Of a DNA stretch of 64,000 bases, positions 8,272 through 21,491 are shown one piece after another. The position numbers were made by a program, and so were the translations under genes. Position 1 is the stretch's first letter; every line of letters starts with the position of its first letter. Below the pieces are notes generated by a model. The model had not been told where the DNA came from and searched no databases. It saw nothing but the letters and a program-made list of their open reading frames with translations. The DNA is from CAJCIW01 sp963833965 (GTDB taxonomy: Bacteria > Chlamydiota > Chlamydiia > Chlamydiales > Rhabdochlamydiaceae): positions 496,001-560,000 of the forward strand of contig CAWHZZ010000001.1 in NCBI GenBank assembly GCA_963833965.1, given 5' to 3'.

Positions 8272-9141
8272 ATGTACTACATCAACGGAAAATACGTCAA
8301 AGAAGAAGACGCCAAAATTTCGATTCTCGATCTTTCCATTTTGCGAGGATTTGGCATCTTCGAGTATTTGCGTACCTACGGGGGACGCCCTTTTCATTTA
8401 TGGGATCATTTACAGCGCCTCAAATACTCCGCAGACGAGATTGGCCTCATTCTTCCCAAATCCTTGCCAGAGATCCAAGACATTGTCGAAACCGTGCTCA
8501 AACTAAGCCACCTACCGGAAGCCAGCATCAAAACTCTCGTGACAGGAGGCATTAGCGCCGATCACTTCACGCCCAATCCTCAAGGAAGTTTGATCGTGTT
8601 CGCATATCCCCTTTCCCCTTACAGATCCGCGTGCTTCACTCAGGGGATCAAAGTCGCCACCACCCGCTTATTCCGAAGCCTCCACACGAGCAAGACAACC
8701 CAATACGCCCCCGCTATCGTCGCAATGCAGCGAGGCAAGATCTTCGATGCCCAAGAAGCCCTTTACGTCAATCCGAACAATGAAATTTTAGAGGCGACGA
8801 CAAGCAACTTTTTCGCCTTTAAAGACGATGCCCTCTACACATGCTGCACCGACGAAGTGCTGACCGGCATCACACGCGAGGTCGTGCTCCGACTCTGCGC
8901 TCCCCACTATCCGATCGAGTTGCGGGGTTTGCGCTGCAATGAGATCCAAAACATGCAAGAGGCATTCATCACTGCGAGCAACAAAGAGATCATGCCTGTG
9001 ATCCAAATCGATTCAATCCCTATCGCCGATGGCACAGTCGGCCCCCGGACCCGCCACATCATGGAGCTTTTCCGCGCATACACGCAAAGCGCCGCCTGGC
9101 CCCTGCTCAAAATTCCCCGCTACCAAGAAGTCAATTCCTAG
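8272..9141 (+). CDS. Class IV (PLP-dependent) aminotransferase
   Basis: The 289-residue protein has the fold-type IV pattern of branched-chain aminotransferases, D-amino acid aminotransferases and aminodeoxychorismate lyase. It starts MYYINGKYV, with Lys141 (SLHTSKTTQYAP) as the Schiff-base lysine, Glu174 in ILEATTSNFF, and LTGITREVV. Members transfer amino groups between 2-oxoacids and glutamate, or lyse aminodeoxychorismate. Sequence alone does not separate these activities. It is alone on the plus strand and overlaps the convergent exported-protein gene by 11 bases. Confidence 0.85.
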   Translation: MYYINGKYVKEEDAKISILDLSILRGFGIFEYLRTYGGRPFHLWDHLQRLKYSADEIGLILPKSLPEIQDIVETVLKLSHLPEASIKTLVTGGISADHFTPNPQGSLIVFAYPLSPYRSACFTQGIKVATTRLFRSLHTSKTTQYAPAIVAMQRGKIFDAQEALYVNPNNEILEATTSNFFAFKDDALYTCCTDEVLTGITREVVLRLCAPHYPIELRGLRCNEIQNMQEAFITASNKEIMPVIQIDSIPIADGTVGPRTRHIMELFRAYTQSAAWPLLKIPRYQEVNS

Positions 9142-9829
9142 TTAGCTCTTTTCGCAACACCGCGCTGCCTTGTTTTTGAGAGCGCAATAAGTTCTTCAGC
9201 GGAGGAGGAATCAATTCGAGATTTTCCGCATCTTGCTTCACTTTTTTTTCGTTCGAGCCGAACGTCGCGACCAAATACTTTGGGAGGTCTCCACCGATCA
9301 CAATCTTCCAACTCCTCATGCAAACGCCACCGCTATCCCCCTGCTCTTCGGCAACTTTCTGCAACTGCGCCTCAAAAATAGCCTCATTCCCCGGGACGAT
9401 GCCAAATAAGTAAAAGTACATGCACCGGAACGCAGCCAAACTCTCTTTTCCGACGGGCACATAGGAGCAGGCTGGCAAAAATTGCTGCACACTCTTTATC
9501 GTAAAATTCAGCGTGCTGACAAAGGGCAGTCTCTCCTCACCACTCAATTTCTCCTCGCGTTTAGCCCTCCCTTCGAGAAGCCTCTGCAGACCGCCATAAT
9601 CGCCAACAGGCACTAAGTAGATGTACTGCATCGACTCCTGCTGCTCCTGCACAGCAAAAGCGGAAAAGTCGCCAAACTCATCCTTAAGCATCTCCCTCTT
9701 CAATTTTTCGTAGATCTCCTTTTTGCCGAATTTGACGAAATCCTGATCGAACAACCATAGATCTTCCCCAAAGGCAAGGACCGATCCAAAAATCGAAACC
9801 GCACACATCCAAATCCGCATAAAAGCCAT
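9131..9829 (-). CDS. Hypothetical exported protein
   Basis: This protein of about 232 residues begins with a signal peptide (MAFMRIWMCAVSIFGSVLAFG). The mature part is soluble, mixed alpha/beta, with two or three cysteines (ACSYVPV, FRCMYFYLFG, GVCMRSWK). I recognise no domain. The frame is open to 9853. I prefer the ATG at 9829 because a G-rich site (GAGGGGG) precedes it and the signal peptide is then well placed; an ATG at 9820 is also possible. It is convergent with the aminotransferase gene. Confidence 0.7.
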   Translation of the reverse strand: MAFMRIWMCAVSIFGSVLAFGEDLWLFDQDFVKFGKKEIYEKLKREMLKDEFGDFSAFAVQEQQESMQYIYLVPVGDYGGLQRLLEGRAKREEKLSGEERLPFVSTLNFTIKSVQQFLPACSYVPVGKESLAAFRCMYFYLFGIVPGNEAIFEAQLQKVAEEQGDSGGVCMRSWKIVIGGDLPKYLVATFGSNEKKVKQDAENLELIPPPLKNLLRSQKQGSAVLRKELTRN

Positions 9830-9958
9830 ACAAAAGCCCCCTCTACAATCCACCTAGTAATAATTTTTTTAATCTTTTTTGAAAACGCCAAACCCGAGCT
9901 TTGCAAAAATATTAGGATAAAAGCCGCGAAGGATGATGACTCTCATAGTGCGCTTATT

Positions 9959-9992
9959 GAAGAACTCCTCCTTGTAAAGGAGGAGATTCTTC
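9959..9992. repeat. Strong hairpin resembling an IS200/IS605 element end
   Basis: GAAGAA-CTCCTCC (9959-9971) pairs with GGAGGAG-A-TTCTTC (9979-9992), leaving a seven-base loop and one bulged A. On the minus strand it is preceded by TGTCGAAGAATCTCC, which looks like the subterminal hairpin that ends many IS200/IS605-type elements. No intact transposase is present in the window. It could also be a plain bidirectional stem. Confidence 0.45.
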
Positions 9993-10042
9993 GACAGTTA
10001 AGGGCGGGAGCAGAAAATCCAAGTTTAGGACCGAGTCTGGTA

Positions 10043-10228
10043 TATACTGCTTCCACTTGAAAGTTATGAAAATTTCTGCTTCAGCATCTTCACTTACGGC
10101 CGTGGTTTTACCATGGCCTTTTTGTTCGTTTCCATCGACCATGTGCTTGCACATGGTCTGCTTCAACAAACAAAAAATTGAAGCGCTGAAATTGAAATTT
10201 CCTATAACTTTCAAGTGTCAGCAGTATA
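10043..10228. mobile_element. Long imperfect palindrome, possible non-autonomous element or TnpB-type remnant
   Basis: The arm at 10043-10085 (starting TATACTGCTTCCACTTGAAA) pairs with 10185-10228 read in reverse complement (TATACTGCTGACACTTGAAA), at roughly 36 of 44 positions. Between them lies a near-perfect inner palindrome at 10137-10158 (GACCATGTGC-TT-GCACATGGTC). On the minus strand a decayed frame from 10214 to 9954 contains GNEQKGHGKTTAVSEDAEAE and ends through the 9959-9992 hairpin. This arrangement would fit the tail of a TnpB-like gene. The 700 bases from 9855 to 10555 hold no convincing intact gene, only this structure. Confidence 0.45.
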
Positions 10229-10330
10229 GCTCAGCTAATCCGCCCCTGAAGGAGCGGAATTGCGCTCGAGCGTACCGTTCAAAATTCGCGTTAATTTCGA
10301 TAGACAACCATTCGCCATTCTGGTAACTTA

Positions 10331-10555
10331 TCTGTAAGTTAAAGTTTAAAGGCAAAGGCCTCAAACTCTAACGGAAACGTTTCCCGTGTTTTGTCCCCAA
10401 GGTGCAGTTTTTTGTTCCGGTGGAGATCAGATCCCGAGTCAACGTTAAGTAAACCAGAGACTTAGCTCCTTTAAGGAGTTTGTGAACAAAAACTTTTTCT
10501 TCTCAATCCCCTCAAAATCAAAGAGCTAAGCTATTAATTTTTTTATTGGAGAAAT
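10331..10555 (+). promoter_or_regulatory. Long leader of the RRM-protein gene with palindromes
   Basis: This 225-base stretch before the RRM gene has no ORF of its own. It contains the perfect 12-base palindrome GGAAACGTTTCC (10373-10384), which resembles a LacI-type operator. It also has an imperfect stem around 10338-10370 and CTCCTTTAAGGAG near 10466. TTGGAGAAAT just upstream of the ATG supplies the ribosome binding site. No -35/-10 pair stands out. A structured leader that controls an RNA-binding protein is plausible, but this is inference. Confidence 0.3.
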
Positions 10556-10909
10556 ATGAATCAAGTTGCGAATAAAAAACTGTACGTGGGTAGCCTTCCC
10601 TTCAGCACGACTGAAGAAGAACTCCACGAACTATTTTCGTCTTATGGTCCGATCGCTTCTGTGCGGATCGTGACAGATAAGTTCACCGGCATGTCTAAAG
10701 GCTTCGGCTTTGTTGAGATGGAAAATGCTGATGATGCAAGAAAAGCTGTCGAAGGATTGAATGGAAAGCCATTGAACGGCCGTACCCTCATCGTTAACGA
10801 AGCTCGTCCAGAACAACCACGCGCTCCTCGCAGAGATGACCGCGGTGGTGGAGAACGCGGCGGCTTCCGTGGTGGAGATCGTCCTTTCCGTTCCCGTCGT
10901 GAACATTAA
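10556..10909 (+). CDS. RRM-domain RNA-binding protein, glycine-rich tail
   Basis: The 117 residues form one RNA recognition motif with RNP2 at LYVGSL (9-14) and RNP1 at KGFGFVEM (48-55). An Arg/Gly-rich tail follows (GGGERGGFRGGDR). This is the small glycine-rich RRM protein type found in cyanobacteria, chlamydiae and other bacteria. It binds single-stranded RNA in the cytoplasm and is often linked to cold response or mRNA handling. GGAGAAAT precedes the ATG. A strong terminator follows at 10927, so the gene is transcribed alone from the long leader. Confidence 0.93.
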   Translation: MNQVANKKLYVGSLPFSTTEEELHELFSSYGPIASVRIVTDKFTGMSKGFGFVEMENADDARKAVEGLNGKPLNGRTLIVNEARPEQPRAPRRDDRGGGERGGFRGGDRPFRSRREH

Positions 10910-10926
10910 TATTTTCTAATGCTCTC

Positions 10927-10958
10927 AAAGCCAAGAGGTTACGCTTCTTGGCTTTTTC
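10927..10958 (+). terminator. Rho-independent terminator after the RRM gene
   Basis: AAGCCAAGA pairs with TCTTGGCTT across a nine-base loop, followed by TTTTTCTTT. It starts 17 bases after the stop codon. Confidence 0.85.
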
Positions 10959-11082
10959 TTTGCCCTTTCATCATGCTAAGCTTCTGAATATCAGTTAATT
11001 GCATTTATTTATTAATTTTCATTTAAAATTGATAAATTAATTTTTAAATGCTACAATAAGACCATATAAAAAGGTGGTTAAT

Positions 11083-12366
11083 ATGGTTTTCTTAATAAAG
11101 TTAATTTGTAGAGCTCAGATTGAGGGAGCGATCAAAGACCTGGACATTGACGTTTCTAAGTCTCATTTGAAAACATCCAATCTAGACGAAACCATTGATC
11201 GAGTATTCAAACAGTGCAACTGGGAACCAAGCTGTCTTGACGGGAAAAAAAGAGAAGCAATTCGAAGCATTCTTCGAGAAAAAGTTCATTACGAAAAGGC
11301 AACCGGGTTGCCTACACTTCTAAAAAGAATGGAAACCGCACGTCGAAATCAACCTGGGGCAGATCTAGAATCGCTGCTTCCTGAGTTGGAATCAACAACA
11401 AATTATGATGGTTATGAATTAAGACACATATGGAAAAGCTCTTGGATTTTTCGCCAGCATCACACAGACAAATTTAATTTTACAGGCTCCAATTATCAGT
11501 ATAAAGACATATCAACCAACGAAAAAATTTCCATCTTTGACACCGTCCACAATGCCGCAAAAAAAGAGCTGTATTCTTCAAAAGCATCGTTTCAAGGTCT
11601 GAATAAGCATCTTTCGAAAACCTTCGGGCTCAAGATAGAAGAAATTAATCAAAAAGTTTATATCGAAATAAAACAACCTGAAAACATTCCTGCGCCAGAA
11701 CGAATCCAAAGAGAGCTAGATTCAATTCCTCCTGCAATTAGAGAAAATGCATACAAGGCCCTATTTGGCAGCAAGCAAACTGTAACAGCTCTCTCGAAAG
11801 TGATAAAAAAAATAGACAGCATGTCTGAAAAGGATATTAAGTATGTCAATCATCTCTTAACACATGGTTTTAATAAAAATTTTCTCGACAAGAAACAGCC
11901 AAAAATTGAGGAGAAAATTCGTGCCACAAAGGAAGAGAATAGAGACAGATCACTAGAGATTTCAAAAGCTCGAGAAAAAAAATATCATCACAAAACAGCG
12001 CAGGCATTGAATCACCTATCTGAGTTGATTTCGTTAATGCGAACAATTGCGGCCCAAACAGGACCTAAGTCTTTAGACATAGACTATTTAAAACAAATAG
12101 AAGGAAAAATAGAGAATAAATTAAAAGCTAACACCGAACTCAGCAACTTACTCAAAATTAATTTCAAAGAAAAATTTTTATTTAAAGACAAAATCGACGT
12201 TCTAGAAAAAAAACTGAATGCTCTAACAAAAGATTTTGCCAAAAAATTCATCTACGAACATGCAGATGAGTTTGAAAAATTAACAACTGAAGAATCCTTA
12301 GATAGAATGCACGGGAAATATCATTTGGATTATGTAACTTTAGAGCATATACAACCAACTGGCTAG
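11083..12366 (+). CDS. Hypothetical Lys-rich coiled-coil protein, C-terminus shifted out of frame
   Basis: I recognise no domain in this roughly 427-residue protein. It is highly charged and Lys-rich, without a signal peptide. Long helical stretches (about 270-410: KARE.KYHHKTAQALNHLSE and KINFKEKFLFKDKIDVLEKK) predict coiled coils. A GTG at 11074 is in frame, but AAGGTGG just before the ATG at 11083 fits a ribosome binding site for the ATG. The region is more AT-rich than the housekeeping neighbours, as for recently acquired or effector genes. The frame ends at 12366 just where a protein-like continuation begins in the next frame (see 12343-12517), so the real or ancestral protein was probably near 478 residues. 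Confidence 0.7.
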   Translation: MVFLIKLICRAQIEGAIKDLDIDVSKSHLKTSNLDETIDRVFKQCNWEPSCLDGKKREAIRSILREKVHYEKATGLPTLLKRMETARRNQPGADLESLLPELESTTNYDGYELRHIWKSSWIFRQHHTDKFNFTGSNYQYKDISTNEKISIFDTVHNAAKKELYSSKASFQGLNKHLSKTFGLKIEEINQKVYIEIKQPENIPAPERIQRELDSIPPAIRENAYKALFGSKQTVTALSKVIKKIDSMSEKDIKYVNHLLTHGFNKNFLDKKQPKIEEKIRATKEENRDRSLEISKAREKKYHHKTAQALNHLSELISLMRTIAAQTGPKSLDIDYLKQIEGKIENKLKANTELSNLLKINFKEKFLFKDKIDVLEKKLNALTKDFAKKFIYEHADEFEKLTTEESLDRMHGKYHLDYVTLEHIQPTG

Positions 12367-12517
12367 ATTAGTTATTTCTGAATTTTTAAACTCGGTCGAA
12401 TCACAGCTCATAAATTTGTCAGACCAAGTTTTGATTTACGAACATCTGAATTCTGTTACACAATTTTCAGAACTTTCTAAAAGTGAACAACATTGCTTAA
12501 GGCATTATTTTCATTGA
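12343..12517 (+). pseudogene. Out-of-frame C-terminal continuation of the upstream protein
   Basis: One base forward of the upstream frame, about 55 codons read YNQLARLVISEFLNSVESQ, then INLSDQVLIYEHLNSV, then TGA at 12515-12517. The composition and helical character match the upstream protein. The last stop in this frame before it is at 12341, so the shift lies between 12344 and 12364. Removing one base (or adding two) there would fuse the two parts. No start codon or ribosome site would let it be made on its own. Confidence 0.55.
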
Positions 12518-12572
12518 TCGAACGTCGAGATGTTAATAAAATATTTTCCAGTTTTTAGCAACATAAAGTAAC

Positions 12573-12731
12573 GATGATAAAAAGGCCGTCTTCCTGAGAT
12601 ATCTCCCAAAAAGACCAAATTGCGAGGAAGATCTAGACCTCAAAATTATCAGGAAGATGTACCAGATCCTTAATGCGAGGCTCATCCATTTAGAAACTCA
12701 GCTCAAGCCACTCGAGGGCGGGAGACGATGA
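12573..12731 (+). pseudogene. Short coding remnant without a start
   Basis: About 52 codons are open without an initiator. They contain KKAVFLRYLPKRPNCEEDLD and KMYQILNARLIHLETQLKPL, then TGA at 12729-12731. The peptide looks like real protein (helical, balanced composition) and has an in-frame TAA just upstream at 12564. It is probably the end of a decayed gene. I cannot assign a family. Confidence 0.35.
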
Positions 12732-13018
12732 GTCCTTTTTCTAATAATTCAAATTCATCTTAATTTTGTAACTAGCTGAATTTCAGCCTGTTAATAAGCG
12801 TTAACGCTACTGAATGTTCTCTTTACATTATAACACGCTAAAGTTCAATGCGTTAGGCAGTGTTGCCGCAGGCTGGAACCGCTGTTTTTTTAAAGCCATT
12901 TACAATCAAATCATTAGCACTATTATTCCACTTGAAGCCAAGTAATTTAAAAATTCATAAAGAATTGATTAAAATAATAATAATATATGTTATAATAAAG
13001 ATATAAATAGGAGAAATT
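12732..13018. other. AT-rich intergenic region upstream of 13019 gene
   Basis: No ORF is visible. The region holds a perfect 12-base palindrome AGCGTTAACGCT near 12796. Very AT-rich sequence follows and leads into TAGGAGAAATT just before the ATG at 13019. A -10-like TATAAT (TTATAATAAAG near 12992) could promote the downstream gene, but no convincing -35 is seen. Confidence 0.3.
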
Positions 13019-14458
13019 ATGACAACAATTACTACACCACCAATACCACCTCCTGAAGCTTTCCCTTACGAGTCTCTAAGAGGTGACTGGAAGAAATATG
13101 CCTTGCCTAGTGACTATTCTTGGTCGAAAGAAGCGAAAGACAAGCAAATATCGGAAAGAGCGCAATACATTTTAAAAAAAGTAATCGCTGACATTTTCGA
13201 TCCAAAGAATTCCAGCAAAAGACTCGCAAGTCTTGCCATTTCGGTCGCTTTGTTCCCCCTCTCGATCATTGTTTTGGGGATCTGCGCCATCGCAGCCTGC
13301 TTTTTTGCAAGACATCGAGCAAGCCAAGCCGTAAAAGGAAAAATTGCAGACCAAAGACTTGAAGAATTAAAAATCGATCTAAATAATGCGGCATCAACGG
13401 GAGATCCCATCTCCTTTAAAAGGCTTGATGTTCTACCAGCTAAACTTCAAAAGCGTTTGCTCTCTATCAACAATTTTAAGGACGATCTATATAAAAACCA
13501 AATAATGGTTGAAATCCAGAGACATCTAGAAAACAATTCTTTAGACTCTCGAACGAAATTGAAGCAGTTGCAGTCAGGTGCTATTTTTGAAAAAAAACTA
13601 AACAGACTGAATGAAATTATTGATGAATTTGAAAATCAAATAAAAGATGGACCAGCAATAAATTATCAAAAAAGTGGTCCGCTTAATGAACAAATGAATC
13701 GACAATATATGCAACAACTCCATGAAATTAAAAATTTGTTAGAGGGAGATATGGAGCGTGTATGTCCTAATGTAGTCATTGATGGGCAAAAATACGATTC
13801 TTGGAATGGTGTCCGCACACGAATGGAATTATTGTCAGCAACGATTGCTTCAAACTTTTCGATCGACCAGAACGAATTGAACAACTTATTGAACTATTTA
13901 ACAACTCAAGCTGCAACTAGCTTATTGACAGGGCCGCTTGTTGAAGTCGCCTCTGAACCAGGCACCCCAAGAAATCCTAAAGAATGCTTCGTTCAAAAGA
14001 CGGATAAAGCAAATGATTGGAAAGGCGATATTGAATTTAGATTTGAAAACAATACGTTAGAAGTAAAATATAAGATGGAATTGGAATTTAAACACTTAGT
14101 CCATAATGTTTCTGTCGGAACAGGGGTTATCATTGCTACTTTGAAAATTGATAATATTCCTAAAGTCTTGGAATCTCTTCCAAAAGGGAAGGCCGATTTC
14201 AGCTTTATAGTCGAGGATACAAGCATCGTTCGGCCATCATCCACACCAGTGAAGCCAAACTCTGCTGTTTCATCATCCGATTCTTCTTCACCTAACACAA
14301 CTCGATCGCGGAGCAACTCTGAAATGACAACTGATTCAAAATCACCTTCACCTTCTAGTCATTCACCCCTAGATCTTTCTTCTGACGAAGAGTCCAAATC
14401 TGAAGAAAGGCCAATTCTCTTACCAAACAATGGAATCAACGAAGAGAATGACGACTAA
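13019..14458 (+). CDS. Hypothetical protein with a bilobed hydrophobic segment, Inc-like layout
   Basis: The 479-residue protein starts with a Pro/Thr-rich tail (MTTITTPPIPPPEAFPYE). At about residues 67-98 it has a two-lobed hydrophobic stretch (LASLAISVALFPLSIIVLG then ICAIAACFF). A long helical region follows, and a Ser/Pro/Thr-rich acidic end (SSSDSSSPNTTRSRSNSEMT). Chlamydial inclusion membrane proteins are recognised by such bilobed hydrophobic domains rather than by sequence, so this could sit in the inclusion membrane. This is inference. AGGAGAAATT gives a good ribosome binding site. The rRNA operon terminator lies just downstream. Confidence 0.75.
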   Translation: MTTITTPPIPPPEAFPYESLRGDWKKYALPSDYSWSKEAKDKQISERAQYILKKVIADIFDPKNSSKRLASLAISVALFPLSIIVLGICAIAACFFARHRASQAVKGKIADQRLEELKIDLNNAASTGDPISFKRLDVLPAKLQKRLLSINNFKDDLYKNQIMVEIQRHLENNSLDSRTKLKQLQSGAIFEKKLNRLNEIIDEFENQIKDGPAINYQKSGPLNEQMNRQYMQQLHEIKNLLEGDMERVCPNVVIDGQKYDSWNGVRTRMELLSATIASNFSIDQNELNNLLNYLTTQAATSLLTGPLVEVASEPGTPRNPKECFVQKTDKANDWKGDIEFRFENNTLEVKYKMELEFKHLVHNVSVGTGVIIATLKIDNIPKVLESLPKGKADFSFIVEDTSIVRPSSTPVKPNSAVSSSDSSSPNTTRSRSNSEMTTDSKSPSPSSHSPLDLSSDEESKSEERPILLPNNGINEENDD

Positions 14459-14481
14459 CGAATTTCCAAAAGGACGGAAAT

Positions 14482-14516
14482 AAAAAAGCCTCAGCAAACT
14501 TAGAGCTTGCTGAGGC
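14482..14516 (-). terminator. Terminator of the rRNA operon
   Basis: On the minus strand GCCTCAGCAA pairs with TTGCTGAGGC across a nine-base loop and is followed by six T. It lies just past the 5S gene and ends the operon; the T-run is absent on the plus strand. Confidence 0.9.
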
Positions 14517-14526
14517 GGAAAAAAAA

Positions 14527-14641
14527 CTTGGCGGCGACCTACTCTGCCATACTCTTGTGTACAGTACCATCGGCGATGAAGGGCTTGACTTCTGAGTTCG
14601 GGATGGGATCAGGTATTTCCCCTTCTCTATTGCCACCAAGA
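14527..14641 (-). rRNA. rrf: 5S ribosomal RNA
   Basis: The minus strand reads CTTGGTGGCAATAGAGAAGG ... ACCTGATCCCATCCCGAACT ... AGAGTAGGTCGCCGCCAA. The central CCCATCCCGAACTC is the hallmark of 5S. The ends pair to form helix I. It is the last gene of the operon. Confidence 0.95.
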
Positions 14642-14889
14642 AAACTTGATTGTCGAAAGAGTCTAAAAGACTTTCACTCATGAAAATTGACGCTTGAGTT
14701 CTATGCTTTAAGATTCATTGGCGTGGGCCACGCTTAGTCAGGTCTTGTGTTTTGGGGCTCGCTGCGACTCTGCCTATTTGGCTTTGTCTCGCTGAGCCTT
14801 AAATTCCACAATCCCTTCCTGCGCCGTGGCTTTACAGCGCCATCAATGACATGTTCTTAAGAACTCCATGCCGTTGATGAAAAATAAAG

Positions 14890-17830
<2,941 letters not shown>

Positions 17831-18153
17831 AGAAACTTTTTTGCTGTTAATTACCTATTAATTTTTCGCCAATGTTCTTCTTAAAACATTTTTTTGTTCT
17901 CAAGCGCCAATTTTCATCAGTGAATTATTGTTGATCAGTTACCTGATCAATTTACCACATTTTAAGACTTACGTGTTGTTACACACTTCTTTCTTACTCT
18001 ATTGGTCGCTTCTTATTTATTTGAGATTAATTTCTTTTTTGACTCTATTCGACTTTCAAGATAACTATCTGAACTTAACAACAGAAGCGAAGCGACGTGG
18101 GCAAAACAAAGCTTGTCTCAACCTTCAAGGACTACTGTGAGTAGTTTGTCCTT
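17831..18153 (-). other. 16S-23S spacer without tRNA
   Basis: About 320 bases separate 16S and 23S. I see no T-loop GTTCRANNC sequence or cloverleaf. An inverted repeat TTGATCAG-TTAC-CTGATCAA lies near 17932-17951, and the flanks of each rRNA can form processing stems. Absence of spacer tRNAs is the usual chlamydial arrangement. Confidence 0.7.
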
Positions 18154-19706
<1,553 letters not shown>

Positions 19707-19975
19707 AAAAAAAATCTTTGACAATTTGCCTTATAAATATATCAAAAAAATTACAGGCAAATAAGTGTTCCTCACACTTATCCGCACAAGCTTTATTTTG
19801 CTTGCACGTCACTTCTCTTCTGTTGTTAAGATAGACGAACCAATCTCGTTGATTCTATTCCTTTTGGACAACCGTGGTCGGTTTTTTTCAAAAGGAAGGA
19901 TAGAACATACATAAAGTGCTGAATTTTCAGCAAATGCTTTTGAAAAAAAATTCGTTAAAATTATTTATTTGCGAG
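19707..19975 (-). promoter_or_regulatory. rRNA operon leader and putative promoter
   Basis: Upstream of 16S on the minus strand is a candidate promoter, TTGCTG (19928-19933), 18 bases, TATGTT (19904-19909). Just downstream is a strong nested hairpin at 19858-19897, with TTCCTTTTG paired to CAAAAGGAA and inner ACCG/CGGT. It may be part of the leader RNA. TTTGCCT/AGGCAAA repeats nearer 16S may belong to the processing stem. No gene lies here. Confidence 0.35.
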
Positions 19976-20058
19976 AATTTACGAGGAGAAAAGCAAAAAA
20001 ACGTGCATAGAAAGGTTTTGTAAATTTAGGCTTGGCAAGCCCGCAGCTCCGCCAAAAT

Positions 20059-21345
20059 TCACGAAATCTGGCGAAGCGCGAGATAAACTCCCATTCCGGC
20101 AAGGAATCCGATGGCCACGGGCAAAGCGGCTTTTTTGGCGTAGGAAATGAAATCGATCTTTTCCATGCCCATCAGGGCGACGCCGGCCGCCGACCCGATG
20201 ATGAGCATGCTTCCGCCCGTTCCCGCGGCATAGGCAATCATATGCCAAAGAGATGCGTCGGTGGGGTAGATTTCGAGGGGGTACATACCCATCGTGGCGG
20301 CGACAAGAGGAACGTTATCGATGATGGCGGAAAAGAAGCCGATCATGGTCGCGATAATAGCTTCATTTTGAAAGACGGTGTCCATCCAGTCGGCGAGGAC
20401 TTGCAGGAAACCAGCAGCCTGGAGGGCATCGACACAGAGGAGTATCCCTAAGAAAAAGAGCACCCCGGAGGTGTCGACGCGCGTCAAGATGTGAGGCACA
20501 CGTAGATGCTCCCGTTCTTTAAAGGGAAAATGCATGATGTCGGTAATCAGCCAAAGGACCGAAAGGGCTAAAACGACGCCCATGAAAGGGGGCAGTCCTG
20601 TGATCGCTTTAAAAATAGGAACGAAGACTAGTCCACCGACGCCAAAATAAAAAACGAGTCTTGCTCCGGGCATCTCTTTCAATTCTGATTTGGACGTTGT
20701 TTGGCTGGAAACTTTTCCCTTTGCGCGAAAAGTGTACCATGCCAAAGGGATGAGAAGAGAAATCAAAGAAGGCAAAAACAGGGATTTCATCACGCCGATC
20801 GAACTCAATTGGCCGTTGATCCAAAGCATGGTCGTCGTCACGTCGCCGATCGGCGTCCATGCTCCCCCCGCATTGGCGGCGATGACGACGATGCAGCAAA
20901 GCAAAAACCGCTCACTTTTGTGCGGAATAAGTTTGCGCAATAATGAGACCATGAGGATCGTCGTCGTTAAATTATCGAGAATGGCAGAGAGAAAAAAAGC
21001 GACAAAGCCGATGACCCAGATCATCGATCGATGCGATTTCGTCGTGATCCGGTCGGTGATGATTTTAAAGCCATGATGCGAATCGACGAGCTCGACAAGC
21101 GCCATCGCTCCCATCAGAAAGAAAATGATCTGCGCCACTTCAGAGACATGATGACCTAAAATTTCCAAGCCCTCCTTTGCCGGCACTCCCGAACAGCCGA
21201 GATAAATCGCCCAGCACACAACCGCGATGAGCAAGGCCACGGCGGACTTATGCACTCTGATGTAATGCTCCAAGATAATTGCCGTGTATCCCAAAGCGAA
21301 CACGATGATGATAAAAAAGCACTTCCAGTTGGCGACGATTTCCAT
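20059..21345 (-). CDS. nhaD: Na+/H+ antiporter NhaD
   Basis: The 428-residue membrane protein has about ten to twelve hydrophobic segments and the NhaD/ion-transporter signatures: ILDNLTTTILMVSLLRKL (about 113-130), ANAGGAWTPIGDVTTTMLW, and SAIIDNVPLVAATMGMYP. NhaD exchanges cytoplasmic Na+ (or Li+) for H+ across the inner membrane. Chlamydiaceae also carry an NhaD. GGAGTG precedes the ATG. It lies downstream of nothing on its strand and reads toward the rRNA leader, so it has its own promoter in the 146-base divergent spacer. Confidence 0.92.
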   Translation of the reverse strand: MEIVANWKCFFIIIVFALGYTAIILEHYIRVHKSAVALLIAVVCWAIYLGCSGVPAKEGLEILGHHVSEVAQIIFFLMGAMALVELVDSHHGFKIITDRITTKSHRSMIWVIGFVAFFLSAILDNLTTTILMVSLLRKLIPHKSERFLLCCIVVIAANAGGAWTPIGDVTTTMLWINGQLSSIGVMKSLFLPSLISLLIPLAWYTFRAKGKVSSQTTSKSELKEMPGARLVFYFGVGGLVFVPIFKAITGLPPFMGVVLALSVLWLITDIMHFPFKEREHLRVPHILTRVDTSGVLFFLGILLCVDALQAAGFLQVLADWMDTVFQNEAIIATMIGFFSAIIDNVPLVAATMGMYPLEIYPTDASLWHMIAYAAGTGGSMLIIGSAAGVALMGMEKIDFISYAKKAALPVAIGFLAGMGVYLALRQIS

Positions 21346-21491
21346 AAAGGCAACACTCCGTATTTCTTAGAGAGATTGTTTTTCAGTTCGCCAAAAAAAA
21401 CAAGTGGTAAACGATGTCGCGATCAAATTTTTCCTTGATCCAATCTTAATGCTTTCGCTACCTTGTCAAAATACAAAAAAGGAGTTCGTGT

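Noticed and set aside
10057..10326. Plus-strand open frame over the palindromic element
   Set aside because: It is the mirror of the minus-strand frame caused by the inverted repeat and has no ribosome site or protein-like end.
17831..18153. tRNA genes in the rRNA spacer
   Set aside because: No T-loop or cloverleaf is visible on the operon strand.
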